Below, one piece after another: positions 1 through 10,700 of a stretch of DNA of 64,000 bases (within the stretch, counting starts at the first letter, position 1; each line of letters opens with the position of its first letter). Location: assembly GCA_032718475.1 (NCBI GenBank), contig JAUCBJ010005785.1:1-64000 (forward strand), given 5' to 3'. Under the pieces are notes generated by a model. That model had not been told where the DNA came from and ran no database searches. It saw only the letters and a list, made by a program, of their open reading frames with translations. The DNA comes from Nemertoderma westbladi (lineage: Eukaryota; Xenacoelomorpha; Nemertodermatida; Nemertodermatidae). The translations under genes and the position numbers were made by a program.

Positions 1-128
1 AACGAAACTCAGATATTGTTACATATTTGGAATCCTGTTACGCAAACTTTCCAATGATATCTACAAACCGAGACCAATGTAAAGAATATCGACGATGGGA
101 GATGTGCAATTTCGCAAAAGACACACAT

Positions 129-471
129 AAAGGCCCGTTTCCCGTGCAGCTTTTTTTTTGAGTTTTTTTTAAGCTTTTTTTAGTTAAAACAATTTCTAGA
201 AATTAATTGCTTCAAGATAAATCTGAGAATTTTCGAATGCTAAAACCTAAAAATATAGAATAAAGCTCCAAAAAGCTTGAAAAAAAGCAGGGCGAATATC
301 ATAATTATCTAATCTTTACATGTAATATTACATCTCAATTTTATCTGAACGTTAGAAAAGGCTTATCAAGCTTGAAAAAAAGCTCGAAAAAAGCTAGAGA
401 AAAAGCTCAAAAAAAAGCTTAAAAAAAACTCAGAATACCTCACATAAAAAAGCAGCGCGGAAACGGGCCTT
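129..471. mobile_element. Fold-back element with AAGGCCCGTTTCC ends
   Basis: The two ends are inverted copies of AAGGCCCGTTTCC, each followed by GC-T-rich stretches with AAGCTTTTTTT blocks on the left and the complementary A-rich AGCTTAAAAAAA blocks on the right. The arms cover most of the 343 bp, so a transcript would fold into a long hairpin. No coding capacity is present. It is most simply a non-autonomous inverted-repeat transposon (MITE). The family is not recognised and no clear target duplication is visible. Confidence 0.55.
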
Positions 472-1700
472 AAGAGTTTAAAACTCTAATAAAAAAAAAT
501 GTACAGGCAAAATCTAAAATTCCGGCTTCATGTGGACATCGACGATGAGTGGAACTAGTTGTTTTTCCTATTTCAAGCAATATGATAAAGATTTGTTGAA
601 AACGCTTGGGGGGGGGGGGGGGGGGGGGGTCCGTGTCATCAGAAAATGGCACAATATTTATGGGTCATGGTGTACCGTAATTATTTTATTTAGCACATTC
701 TGATTTATACAGTAGTAAAACACAAGTGGAGTAAACAGTACAAACGAGGGATTCCTGCTTAGATATGTTTAGGTGGTTTGTTGTCTTGGCTCTTGTGGTC
801 GTACAGTAACTACGGATGAAATATACTTTTCCGGAAATTTCCTTGAAATAAAACGTATTTTAGGAAAACGCACATCCTTACATGTGGAAATTAGAAATTT
901 TAAGCATGTTCCTGTTTATATCAGTCAGTACCCTTATATCCTAGTAGTAGTATAAAAACATCTGATCAAAAAATGCAAAATTTGAAAGTGACAAAATATA
1001 CATTCATAAGCTACAAAAATATTTATACTTTTTTTCACACTAGGCCTATCTTTTTGTTTTTTATATATTTTGGGAAAAATAAGTGGGAAAATTGCCTCGT
1101 TCGGTTCCGGTTCGGCTCTATAGTTCGGTCGATCACTATAGTTGTGGGATCGTGGTGGGAGGCCTGGGGCATCCGGCCCCTCCCCCCCCCCCCCCCCCCC
1201 CCCCCACCCCCCCTCCCTTAAATACGGCCCTGATGATTCGTGTGGTTTGTTACAGAAATTGGCCTTGCACGGGCCCGGTAAATTAATTTTTTTTTTATTT
1301 TAACACAGCCTAAAAATATAAAATTTAATTTATTCTGATCGATTTACATACACTGATTCCAAATACTACTGTATGTCCATGATTTATCCTGACTGAGTCA
1401 CCGTTTTGGTTTTATTGGAGTTAGAAACCTCCAAACTTACTGTACTCGTTTCGTACCTTGTTCATATTTTAACTGAATAATACTGTTATAAACCAATAAG
1501 TATAAACCAGTACACCAAGGTGGAACAAGTAGTGTCAGTTACCGTCAAGTCAGATCAGATAAGGACTAACCTACTAACTAACCTACTGCTGTTGCTTGCT
1601 GTAGTGTCACAGTAGTGCATAGTGCCATATACTATACAGATGCAGATATAGGCCTATCAGCCTATAGTTCAGTAGTTCAATAGTTCAGCAGTTCCAGAGT
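472..1700. other. Non-coding stretch with G and C homopolymers
   Basis: No gene could be supported here. The stretch contains a run of 22 G (608-629) and a run of 24 C (1182-1205), and is otherwise AT-rich. The last 200 bp are the likely upstream region of the TOM5-like ORF and TAK1; no clear TATA box is seen. Confidence 0.6.
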
Positions 1701-1711
1701 TCTCTAGCGCT

Positions 1712-1864
1712 ATGTTTAAAGTACCTGGACCCGGATCATCAGACCCCGTAGAAGACAAACGCAAAAGCCAACAGGAGGCGCTGAAAAGTCTCGCAATATT
1801 TATCGGAATTTGTGTCACCATAAAAGCCATATCCGTGTTAGCCGGCAAAGTTTCTAACAAATAA
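1712..1864 (+). CDS. TOM5-like small mitochondrial import protein
   Basis: A 50-codon ORF from ATG at 1712 to TAA at 1862. The protein begins MFKVPGPGSSDPVEDKRK, has a basic patch at residues 16-18 and one hydrophobic segment at about 27-45 close to the C-terminus, ending GKVSNK. Length (TOM5 proteins are about 50 aa), the initial MF, the acidic-then-basic DPxExxKRK stretch and a single C-terminal membrane segment fit the small TOM5 subunit of the outer-membrane translocase, which stabilises the import pore. The match is by pattern only and such a short sequence could mislead. It lies 102 bp upstream of the TAK1 start on the same strand, so it could be the first cistron of a shared transcript or, alternatively, a long upstream ORF of TAK1. 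Confidence 0.5.
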   Translation: MFKVPGPGSSDPVEDKRKSQQEALKSLAIFIGICVTIKAISVLAGKVSNK

Positions 1865-1966
1865 ATAGTACGGCCTACCCGCCTACACCTACAGTTCAGT
1901 TGTTACAAGATTGTTGGTGATTGTTGTCAAGACAGCAAGAGTCGAGAGCCCCTAGCCTGACACTCG

Positions 1967-3934
1967 ATGGCTGAGGAAATCATTCACGGCACTGTTGAAT
2001 TAGGAGAATTAGAAATTTTAGAAAGGTTGGGTGAAGGTACATACGGAGAAGTATTCCTCGGACTTTATAATGATACACATGTGGCCATCAAACACATCCA
2101 TGTGACTGTCAACTTCCTTAAGGAAAAGGATCAATTCCTGAAACTCAGTCATCCGCACATTGTAAAGTTATTTGCCTTTGATTTTGAAAGCAGTGTGTTG
2201 GTGATGGAGTTGGCTGAAAACGGGTCGTTGTACGAGTTATTGCATCCGAAACGCGATAAACCACAGTACTCGTATGGACTGGGCAATGTGTTCAGTTGGT
2301 TACTGCAATGCGCCAAAGGATTGGCTTATCTGCACTCAAAGAAACCCAAACCGATGATACACAGGGATGTTAAGCCGCCCAATCTGCTGCTGACGGACGG
2401 TGGGCGTTGCCTTAAGATCGCAGATTTCGGTACTGCTTGCGATATGTCTACGACTTTGACAACAGACCGGGGATCTGCTGCATGGATGGCACCAGAGGTA
2501 CGTATAACAAACAACCCTATCATCTCTGTGTTTTTTATTCGCTTTTTTAAAATATAATTTCTACACACTTACAAACAATTTTTTTGCAACTGTATAATAT
2601 ATCCAATAAGATAAGTCAATAGATAAGTGAAGTAGGAAAACCGTGCGCCTGCAGTCATTATTATTACTCATAAACTTAGTTAAACAATAAATACGGTACC
2701 GGAATAATAATTATTAATATGCTCTAATTTGATAAACCGAAACTCAACCTAATTTTACTTTTTTTTAAAGTCTTCTCTGCTCGTTAGATCATACTTTTTT
2801 TCAACTTTCATTATTAGTTTACTGGTAAATTTGAGAAATCCCACCAACTAACTACATCACACTTTTTAACATCAGCGCATTTTACAAGCACATTTACATA
2901 TGTGCTTTTCAACTGATAATTTGTTTTTTTATTCCGCTTCCCAGGTGTTCCAGGGCACTAAATACAACGAAACGGTTGACTGTTTCTCCTTCGGAATTAT
3001 TATGTGGGGCCTTTTAACCCGCAAGAAACCCTTCATGAAAAACACCACTGCCTACATGATCTTGTGGGCTTATGTCTCAAAACTACGACCCCCAATCATA
3101 CAGAACTGCCCCCCGGTAATAGAGGACATATACACAAAGTGCTGGGCCCATGATCCCGAAGATCGCATCCCTATGTCCAAGATTGTGGACATTCTAGGGG
3201 ACTTACTGAAACTCTGTCCCGAGGAATCCTACAACACTCCAATTATGCCCGTCGCGACGACAACGACGCGAGTACGCCGACCGTCGGAAGCGATGACAAC
3301 GCTCGATTCTCAAGCTACACAAGATACCGAGGTCCCGCGGGACTTCACGAGGTCTACCATGATGACCGCGTCCATATCCCCAGGTACTCGACCCCGAGCT
3401 GTCACCTTCAAGCATCCCCCTGTAGCGCGTCCTTCCAGTCCCGTTCGGAGTCGATCCAGTGAGAATTTAATCTCTCCGGAGCCGGCTTCCACCGGCATCC
3501 TCAAACAGCGTACGCATCGCCGGACGCACAGTGATGGGCCTCCTCCGGCCGACGACGACTCGATGCGACCCCCATCGCCGAATCGCAGCGTCTCGTGGCC
3601 CAGTCCGCTGGACGACGCATTGGATGAGTTCGTACGTGGGTTGGACGAGCGTTACCGCCCCATCAACCCCGATGTAAGTAATCCGCGCTCCGTCCAGATC
3701 TACAACGACCATGTTAGTAAGCTACGGTCATATATGCAGTTGTTGGAAGAGACTGACAAGTACAAGGCCGAGTGTTCGAGGTTGGAGGCGGAACTAGCCG
3801 TTAAAGAGCGGAAAGAAACAGAAGATCTGGAGAGAGTGAAAGCTGAGAATATTCAGTTAATAACTCAGAGGGATCAGCTGAATAAGCTAATAATGGATGA
3901 GCGAGCACGACTTGCAGTGGGCGTAAATGTTTAA
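1967..3934 (+). CDS. MAP3K7: TAK1 (MAP3K7) protein kinase, two exons
   Basis: Exon 1 is 1967-2497 (177 codons, ending in the APE motif) with donor GAG|GTACGT; exon 2 is 2945-3934 after a CCCAG acceptor; phase 0. The joined protein has 506 aa. TAK1 is the kinase that passes TGF-beta, IL-1/TNF and Toll/IMD signals to JNK/p38 and NF-kB. Visible motifs: glycine loop GEGTYGEV (22-29), catalytic Lys in VAIK (42), HRDVKPPNLLL (132-142), DFGTACD (153-159) and activation loop GSAAWMAPE. KPPNLLL and DFGTACD are diagnostic of TAK1. After the kinase domain (to about 290) comes a Ser/Pro/Arg-rich linker, then a predicted coiled coil over the last 80 residues, the place of the TAB2/TAB3-binding region. Human TAK1 is about 580-606 aa, so the linker is shorter. 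The 447-bp intron is the only one; vertebrate genes have many. The upstream TOM5-like ORF is close enough to share a promoter. Confidence 0.95.
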
Positions 3935-5519
3935 AATACTACGCGGCTTCTTTTAGTAGCTTAACCAACTTAATCGCGATATTATTAATTGGAGTAGATT
4001 TAACAATTTAGTCAACATAATATTTGTAGTATAATGTACATTATTCTATTCGGAATAATTTAATTGATAGAAAGTAGTTGGTTGTAGTTGTATGCGTTGA
4101 ATGAATGTAGTTGTATGCGATTTTTTCCTCAATTTCATTGCGAGAGGAATTCAAAACTTATCAGTATCGTTACCTATTATTATCTAATGTTGGTGTTGGA
4201 GGTAGTTTCGTGCCACACAGGAGCGGCTTTTAGCAAAAAATAAGAGCTGTTTAAATATATTTGCCGAAAAAATATCATACAATAACTATACGTTCCGTTT
4301 ATCAGTTAGTGAAATTCTAGATTATTTTCTCACTGAGTATTTTATTTCTCTGTCCATACTTTTACTATTGTGTTGTTTCGTGTTCCTCAAATTATGATGT
4401 AACAACCTACATTTAGATGAAAAGCTATTGTATTAATTAAACTCTCGCTATTAATATTTTTCTTCATATCAGTCTGTTCGGGATTGTCACTAACGGGGTC
4501 ATGAAGCACTAGCGGAATTGTGATTTTCAATTAATTAAGATAAGTATTACCCATAATAAAATTAAACTTTTCATAAATTTGCGAAATTTTCCAAAAAAAG
4601 TTTGATATTTTTATGCTTTCATGGGGTGACATCAGTGATTTTTCACCACAGAACAGCACTTCTCAAAATTTGAACTTTTTGAAAAAAAATTTACTATTTT
4701 TTATATAAACTTCGAATTCAAATTTTTCTAAAATTTGGTCAGATTCAATATTTTCACTTAATAGAAGAAAACAACCCAGAGAACGGCAGAGTCTAAAAAT
4801 GCACGTATTAAGGATGAGCAACATTATTTATGGCAGATATTCGTGACTCTGTATAAAACAACAGTTTTTTACAATTTTTAGATTTTGACATTTTTCATAC
4901 TAAATTCCCTACTAATTTTTAATTTTTCACTTAATTTTCATCAAACATAATATATCCCAAATTGTTCAGCTTCTTTAGGGATACAATCTTAAAGTTTGGT
5001 TTAGCTATTCGGATGTTCAAGAACCGATTTAGTGCCTGCTACCTTTCGACTATCTCAAAATATGATCACAAATCAACGTGAATGTACTAAAAGTCGTCTA
5101 AAACCGCCATAAATTTAAGAATTTTATTTTGATATCTTCAAAAAAGATCGCTTGCATATCTAAGTCGATGATCAATTGTGCTAAACTTTTGGACTGATAT
5201 CTGCAACCCAGGAAGTGTTAATGATACTATTTTACATATAAAAGCCCCAACCAAAATGTAGACAAAAAAGAAGTGCAAATGGTGCCTTCCTGCACAAAAA
5301 GTACCAATTTATTTTCAACAAATTGGTTTACGAAGCTATCCATACTCAGTTTTCATAGTAAAACAGCTTATTGTATTAAAATTTCAGAATACTGATACAA
5401 AAACACGAACTGAAGCAGAGGGCAACCTAGTACATATTACAATTTTCAATAGTTTATTTTTTTTCTATTTCTACAAAAATTGATCTACACACAGTGAAAT
5501 CCCATTCCGTACACTAAAT
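3935..5519. other. AT-rich 3' flank, no gene seen
   Basis: This is the presumed 3' UTR and downstream flank of TAK1, with ATAATAAAATTAAA near 4553 as a possible polyadenylation signal. Nothing else with coding or repeat structure was recognised. Confidence 0.5.
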
Positions 5520-6401
5520 CGCTCTGTTATCACGGGTGGAACGGGGACACGGGTAGCTCTGTTGCAACGGGTGGAACAGGGACACGGGTAGGAGCTCTGC
5601 AGTAACGGGTGGGGCAGGGACACGGGTAGGAGCTCTGCTGCCACGGGTGGAACAGGGACACAGGTAGGAGTTCTGCTGCCACGGGTGGAACAGGGACACG
5701 GGTAGGAGCTCTGCAGTAACGGGTGGGGCAGGGACACGGGTAGGAGCTCTGCTGCCACGGGTGGAACAGGGACACGGGTAGGAGCTCTGCTGCCACGGGT
5801 GGAACAGGGACACGGGTAGGAGCTCTGCAGTAACGGGTGGGGCAGGGACACGGGTAGGAGCTCTGCTGCTACGGGTGGAACAGGGACACAGGTAGGAGCT
5901 CTGCTGCCACGGGTGGAACAGGGACACGGGTAGGAGCTCTGTTGCAACGGGTGGAGCAGAGACACAGGTAGGAGCTCTGCTGCCACGGGTGGAACAGGGA
6001 CCCGGGTAGGAGCTCTGCAGTAACGGGTGGGGCAGGGACACGGGTGGGAGCTCTGCTGTAACGGGTGGGGCAGGGACACGGGTAGGTGCTCTGCAGTAAC
6101 GGGTGGGGCAGGGACACGGGTAGGAGCTCTGCTGCCACGGGTGGAACAGGGACACGGGTAGGAGCTCTGCAGTAACGGGTGGGGCAGGGACACGGGTAGG
6201 AGCTCTGCTGCCACGGGTGGAACAGGGACTCGGGTAGGAGCTCTGATGTAACGTAACAGGTGGAACAAAGACACGGATGGGAGCTCTGCTGTAACGGGTG
6301 GGGCAGGGACACGGGTAGGAGCTCTGCTGTAATGGGTGGGGCAGGGACACGGGTAGGAGCTCTACTGTAACGGGTGGGATGGAGACACGGGAGGAGCTCT
6401 G
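5520..6401. repeat. 38-bp minisatellite, about 23 copies
   Basis: The unit has period 38 and begins GGAGCTCTGCWGYMACGGGT, followed by GG(GG/AA)CAGGGACACGGGTA. Two variants, CTGCAGTAAC with GGGGCAG (type A) and CTGCTGCCAC with GGAACAG (type B), alternate as A-B-B for several cycles (5591-5930), giving a 114-bp higher-order repeat. Because 38 is not a multiple of 3 the minus strand is open in all frames (up to 278 codons), but these ORFs are a by-product of the stop-free unit and are not called as genes. Confidence 0.95.
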
Positions 6402-6908
6402 TGTGAGAAATTTGTCCTAGGGAATCTGCCTAATTAACACTTGTAGTTTGCAACTCTTGAGTTTATTGGCAACCGACGAAGTTTAGTTCCATCGTATGAC
6501 AATTCACTGAACACTGCCCTTCTCCATAACCAAGGTCGTTTCCAGAGCAACGGTATTTTTTAATACGTATATAATAATTATTATTATTGTTATTATTATC
6601 AAAATGGCAGGACATACTACATTACAGCATTACGAGGCATATTATTAGCAAATCGTTTCATAGCGCGGTATGCTATGCATTCTGCCAATTAGATTTTGCG
6701 TCCGAATATTGGTTTGACAATAAGGATAAGTGCAGGTCAAATCGTAAAAGAATCAAAACTATTGCAAGCTGTTCTATGTCTGTCTGTCTCTATCTCACAC
6801 TACAGCACTAGGCCTATCTTTATTTGACTATTAAGACTATGCTACGGTGAGATTATAACTATAGGGCCTACCTATACAACCATGGACTAGGCCTAATCCT
6901 GTAATAAA
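6402..6908. other. Non-coding spacer
   Basis: No repeat family or coding segment was recognised between the minisatellite and the small membrane-protein gene on the minus strand. Confidence 0.4.
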
Positions 6909-7324
6909 TCACTTTTCATCTTGCATCCGAGTGTATGGATTGAATCCGTCCCACTGGGGCTGGGGTACGACCATAAGCGTTGTGTGTACGTTGGTTGTCC
7001 TCCTACGACAACAGCAGCAATAACAGCAGCAGATACCGACGAGTAGGATAGGTATGATGACAGTGCAAGCCGCGATGATAATAACCGCGTTGTAGGAAAC
7101 ACCCAGTATATCGCCGAGTTCGTCTAGGAATTTCTCTATATTCGAACAGCAGTGATCCCCTCGACAGCAGTACCGGTATCCCTGGTCTAACAGTACGTCG
7201 GTAACTTGGCAGGTTTATCGCCGGTCGGACCAGGTAGGCAGGGTACCCGGTTACTGGAATCGGAACCATAGACACCAGTAACAGTGATAATAAAAGCTAA
7301 TGACGTAATACAAAGTATTGTCAT
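6909..7324 (-). CDS. Shisa/CYYR1-like small membrane protein, frame-broken
   Basis: Two overlapping minus-strand frames together give the architecture of the Shisa/CYYR1/VOPP1-like group. Frame 1 (7324 down to a TAG at 7189) starts MTILCITSLAFIITVTGVYG, a clean signal peptide, and continues with one Cys in PCLPG. Frame 2 (open from 7214, stop at 6911-6909) has a Cys-rich ectodomain (TCQVTD, GYRYCCRGDHCCSN), a membrane segment (AVIIIAACTVIIPILLVG), a juxtamembrane Cys cluster (ICCCYCCCCRRRTTNV) and a Pro/Tyr-containing tail (VPQPQWDGFNPYTRM). Proteins of this design sit in endomembranes or the plasma membrane and bind trafficking partners through the tail. The frames must switch by one base between 7217 and 7187: a small deletion, an assembly error or a tiny intron. 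A paralogous C-terminal half lies at 12918-13130. Confidence 0.6.
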
Positions 7325-7541
7325 CTTACGTTCTGAAGTTCAAAGTTTACTTATTCAGGAGCAGCGGGACTTTCAATACTAGCCTATATAGTTACTGATT
7401 ACGGTACATAAATTCCATAAAACAGGGACAACAGGACTATCGGTAGGCATTTGCACTAAAGATCGGACAACCAGGGCGAGACGGGGGGAACTGGACGCAA
7501 AACCCGCCTTGGCGAATTAATATCCCGCCTCAATGTTAAAT

Positions 7542-8220
7542 GGGGCCGTCCAAGTATGACGTCTGCACTTTTCCCCAAAATTTTGACCCCCTCCCTCCCC
7601 TAAATCAGATGTCATCAGATAGACGTTGACCCCCCCCCCCCCCCCCTAAATCAGATTAAAAAAAAATTTGTAATAAACTATTATCAGCAGGATAAAGGTA
7701 TTATATTGCATTGGAGGGGGGGGGGGGGGGGTGCACGGGGGCTGGCTGTAGTTACATAGCTTATCTATATAGGAAGGTATAGAGTTGTAGTAGGATAGCC
7801 TATCGTTTACATACTTCTACCTGATGCGACAGCAGTTTATGAATGATAATAAACAAACAAGCTAATAATAGGCCTAAATGAACCAGTACTGCAGTCTTTA
7901 ACAATCATTAGCTTAGGATTAATGTTTCATTTTCAGGCGAACCCCAGTACCTCAGTACCCCAGTAGCACGCGTCCTAATCACTGAAAGATGGTGACTGGT
8001 AACTGAAACAGAAGGTCGTGCTAAGGGCCTTCGGGGGCTTCGAACAATTAAAATAGGCAAGCTATTTACTCTTCTGCTATATCTCTTCTAGCGCCTATAA
8101 ATGAACATGCTGACGTCAGATTTTGGCTGACCCCCTCCCCTCCCCTCATCAGCACGTCATCAGATTTTCCCAACCCCCCTCCCCCCCCCTAAAGTGCTGA
8201 CGTCATACTTGGACGGCCCC
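7542..8220. mobile_element. DNA transposon remnant with GGGGCCGTCCAAGTATGACG ends
   Basis: The left end GGGGCCGTCCAAGTATGACG(TC) recurs inverted at 8194-8220, giving 27-bp terminal inverted repeats with one mismatch. Subterminal CCCCTCCC / GTCATCAGAT blocks are repeated at both ends, and the interior holds an 18-C run (7630) and a 16-G run (7716). No transposase ORF exists, so this is a non-autonomous element of about 680 bp. The superfamily is not assigned; the target duplication is unclear. Confidence 0.75.
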
Positions 8221-8962
8221 AATTCTCAATTTAGGGAAAGGAGCAGGTTACAGTGTTACGTTATTTTAACGCAAAACAATAAACTGAGCATAATATAACA
8301 GGTTACAGTGTTAGGTTTGAGCATAATCAGCTGTTATTTGCGTCGAATGTCACCGTCGCCAGACGATGAATTTGTATATTGCGTCCAGCTTCCTCCCCTT
8401 TCTGCCCGGGGTTGGTTGAGCTGCCTTGTAGTCGAATATGAATTCCCCGGACATTTTGACTATTTGAACTCAATTCTTACGCTTTGCGAGGATAAATTAG
8501 ATTTTAAAGAATGCTGCTGTCACAGCCGGTTGTAGATCGATTCGGCCTCGATTTCCCGATTGTCCGGTTTTCGGCTCTGTGACAGTAAATAATTACCCCA
8601 CAATTTCTGGAACTATATTTGCCGTACTTCCGTAGATAGTCATATGAGTAAAGCAAACAAAAATATCTAAAAACGGTTGATGACCAATTCTTGAATTGTT
8701 TAGACTGAAGTAGCATGTATCCGAGATTTGGGATCAGGAACCGGAACTCTGCCAAGACGATTCTGAATTCGAACATAGACAATTAAAAATAAGAATGTGA
8801 AAGAAGTATTGTGACATGCTCTTCAAAACTGTTGAGAAAATCACCGGATAATTTGTCAATACAGAAAAAACGACATATTATGCAGAACAATGTCACTGAA
8901 GAACAATAATTTAGTAAATGGGACTAGTTAATAATTTTATTTTTTATAATTTTCTGGTAAAG
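8221..8962. repeat. Copy of the AGCAGGTTACAG dispersed repeat, then unannotated DNA
   Basis: From 8221 to about 8360 the sequence reads AATTCTCAATTTAGGGAAAG, then GAGCAGGTTACAG and a CAAAACAATAAAC block, which recurs with variations at 28.1-28.5, 34.05-34.2, 36.9, 37.9 and 43.1 kb. The rest up to 8962 holds no recognised gene. Confidence 0.55.
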
Positions 8963-9643
8963 TACTACTACTACTAGGATCGGCATGCTGCATTGCAGCT
9001 GCATTTTTAAGAATACTGTGCCGGCTTGTCGACAGAATTGCGCCGCCACAACTCCCTATCACCCATGACATTTGCTAGATCATCCGCATCTTCAAGGCCA
9101 GTGTCCTTTAAGAGGCGTCTCAAGAAAGTCATGGGCTGTCCACCATGCTTATTCACTCCATGAGGCTGCCAAAGTACAAGATTATGCACTGGCTGGTCCT
9201 GACGGCAAAAGCAATATCCTGCAAAGCGGAGGCGATTTTGTTCTAGTGTCAAGCTTGGGGGAAGCAATGAGACACCTCTAATGTTATATAGTGTCTGGTT
9301 GGAGATGTGTGCATTGTACTTGACACAATGAAGTGAATGTGCCATCCAGAGATTTGGTGTCCTCAGCAGTTAGAGCCCAGCATGGACTCCCATAGAGGAG
9401 TACTGGAACTACTGCTGCTCTAAATAATCGGACCTCAAGTTTCCCATTAATTCTCGGTGACTTCTAAATCCTGGAATGCCTATTCCATGCTGCCCATGCC
9501 TTTCCCTTACGCATTCGAAGGTCCTCACCTGACTTCCAGATCCATGATCCCAGGTAACAGAAGTCGTCCACATGCTCAAGCATACCATCCTTTGAGCAGA
9601 GACTTGCTGAGGACTTTCAAAGTTAACTGTCAAAATGTTGGTC
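8963..9643 (-). mobile_element. 5'-truncated LINE, C-terminal end of reverse transcriptase ORF
   Basis: Minus-strand translation gives a degraded C-terminal region of a non-LTR retrotransposon ORF2 (SNQTLYNIRGVSLLPPSLTL, NRLRFAGYCF, PMTFLRRLLKD, MGDRELWRR). The DNA matches copies at 15.6-15.9, 30.2-31.3 and 34.4-35.0 kb. The 3' end on the minus strand is a short TAG/AGT trinucleotide tail (ACTACTACTAGG on the plus strand at about 8965), the same in three copies, so this family ends in a microsatellite rather than poly(A). Several stops and indels show that it is inactive. Confidence 0.85.
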
Positions 9644-10268
9644 TTGTCCAAGGGGGGGTAAATCCTTAAATCCGGTATTTACTCGGACATCCTTTATGGA
9701 CGACCCCTTAAACAGATTGAGATAAGTGAAATTGGAAGGGTTATGCCTTTCGCACGCTCTCTAGCAGCAGACTGGAGAACTGCAGACCGATTATCTAACC
9801 AAACAATAAAAAAAGGTCAATATCACAAGTTACAGGTTCATTTTTGATGGAAATCAACCGTTATTTGTCTTGATTTACCCATATAGAGTATCCCACTTAG
9901 ATCGCGTCACACCAATAACATGGTATGAAAGGATGACTTCATCACAACCACAATTATTTCAGAGAGACTATTTCAGTTTCCGCCTTATTAATTGTATATT
10001 TATACACCACACTACACTAATACAGTACATAACGAAAATATATTCGTTATTTAACAAATACCAACATAGCAATAACGAATGGTTTCATCCTAGCTGTTGG
10101 TGGATGGATGGATATAATATGTTATATATATACCATATGTTGTTATATGGTATATAATATGTATAACTTATTGTAGTACACCATTATTGTGGACTTAAAA
10201 CCCTATCTGGCCCGGACTATTTTACAACGTAATAGGGTTGAGTACAACTGTGTTTTGGGCACACCGCA
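9644..10268. other. Non-coding DNA
   Basis: AT-rich sequence with short TA-rich hairpins near 10110-10160 (ATATATACCATATG). No gene was recognised. Confidence 0.4.
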
Positions 10269-10269
10269 G

Positions 10270-10667
10270 CCCCCCCCCCCTCAAATTTTTTATACTAGCT
10301 AGTTTTTGTTACTTTTTTAAAAAAAATGTTGTAGAACATATTATCTATTCATTTAATATCAAAAATTTTGTTCTAGAACAAATATTTTTTGTTCTAGAAT
10401 AAAAAAACAAAAACTAGCTAATTTGTTAATTTTGTTAATTTTTTATTGTATGTTATCTTTGTAATACATATTTAATAAAAATCACTAGCTACAATGAAAA
10501 TTTGTCAGTAGTTGTTAGTAAATGTTTTTAACATAAATTTAGTAAATGTTCTAGAACAAAAAGTATTCGTTCTAGAACATTACTTTTTATAAAAATGAAT
10601 AGATGATGTTCTAGAACATTAAAAAAAGTAAGAAAAACTAGCTATTTTTAGGGGGGGGGGGGGGGGG
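10270..10667. mobile_element. Inverted repeat capped by a C-run and a G-run
   Basis: The left arm starts with 11 C (10270-10280) and continues with ACTAGCTAGTTTTTGTTACT and several GTTCTAGAAC palindromes. The right arm is its imperfect reverse complement (AGTAAGAAAAACTAGCTA) and ends in 17 G (10651-10667). The arms are about 120 bp. The homopolymers therefore form the outermost part of the inverted repeat. No coding capacity; probably a MITE. Confidence 0.65.
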
Positions 10668-10700
10668 TGGGGGGTGGGCCAAGCACAGTAGTACCATAGG

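Noticed and set aside
5471-6350. Four minus-strand ORFs rich in PVPPVAAELLPVS
   Set aside because: Product of the 38-bp minisatellite in three overlapping frames; no gene signals.
8308-8535. 75-codon ORF (MLGLSIISCYLRR)
   Set aside because: Overlaps a dispersed repeat copy; no domain, no splice sites and no composition typical of coding sequence here.
9870-10157. 95-codon ORF
   Set aside because: AT-rich chance ORF running into a TA-rich hairpin; no domain.
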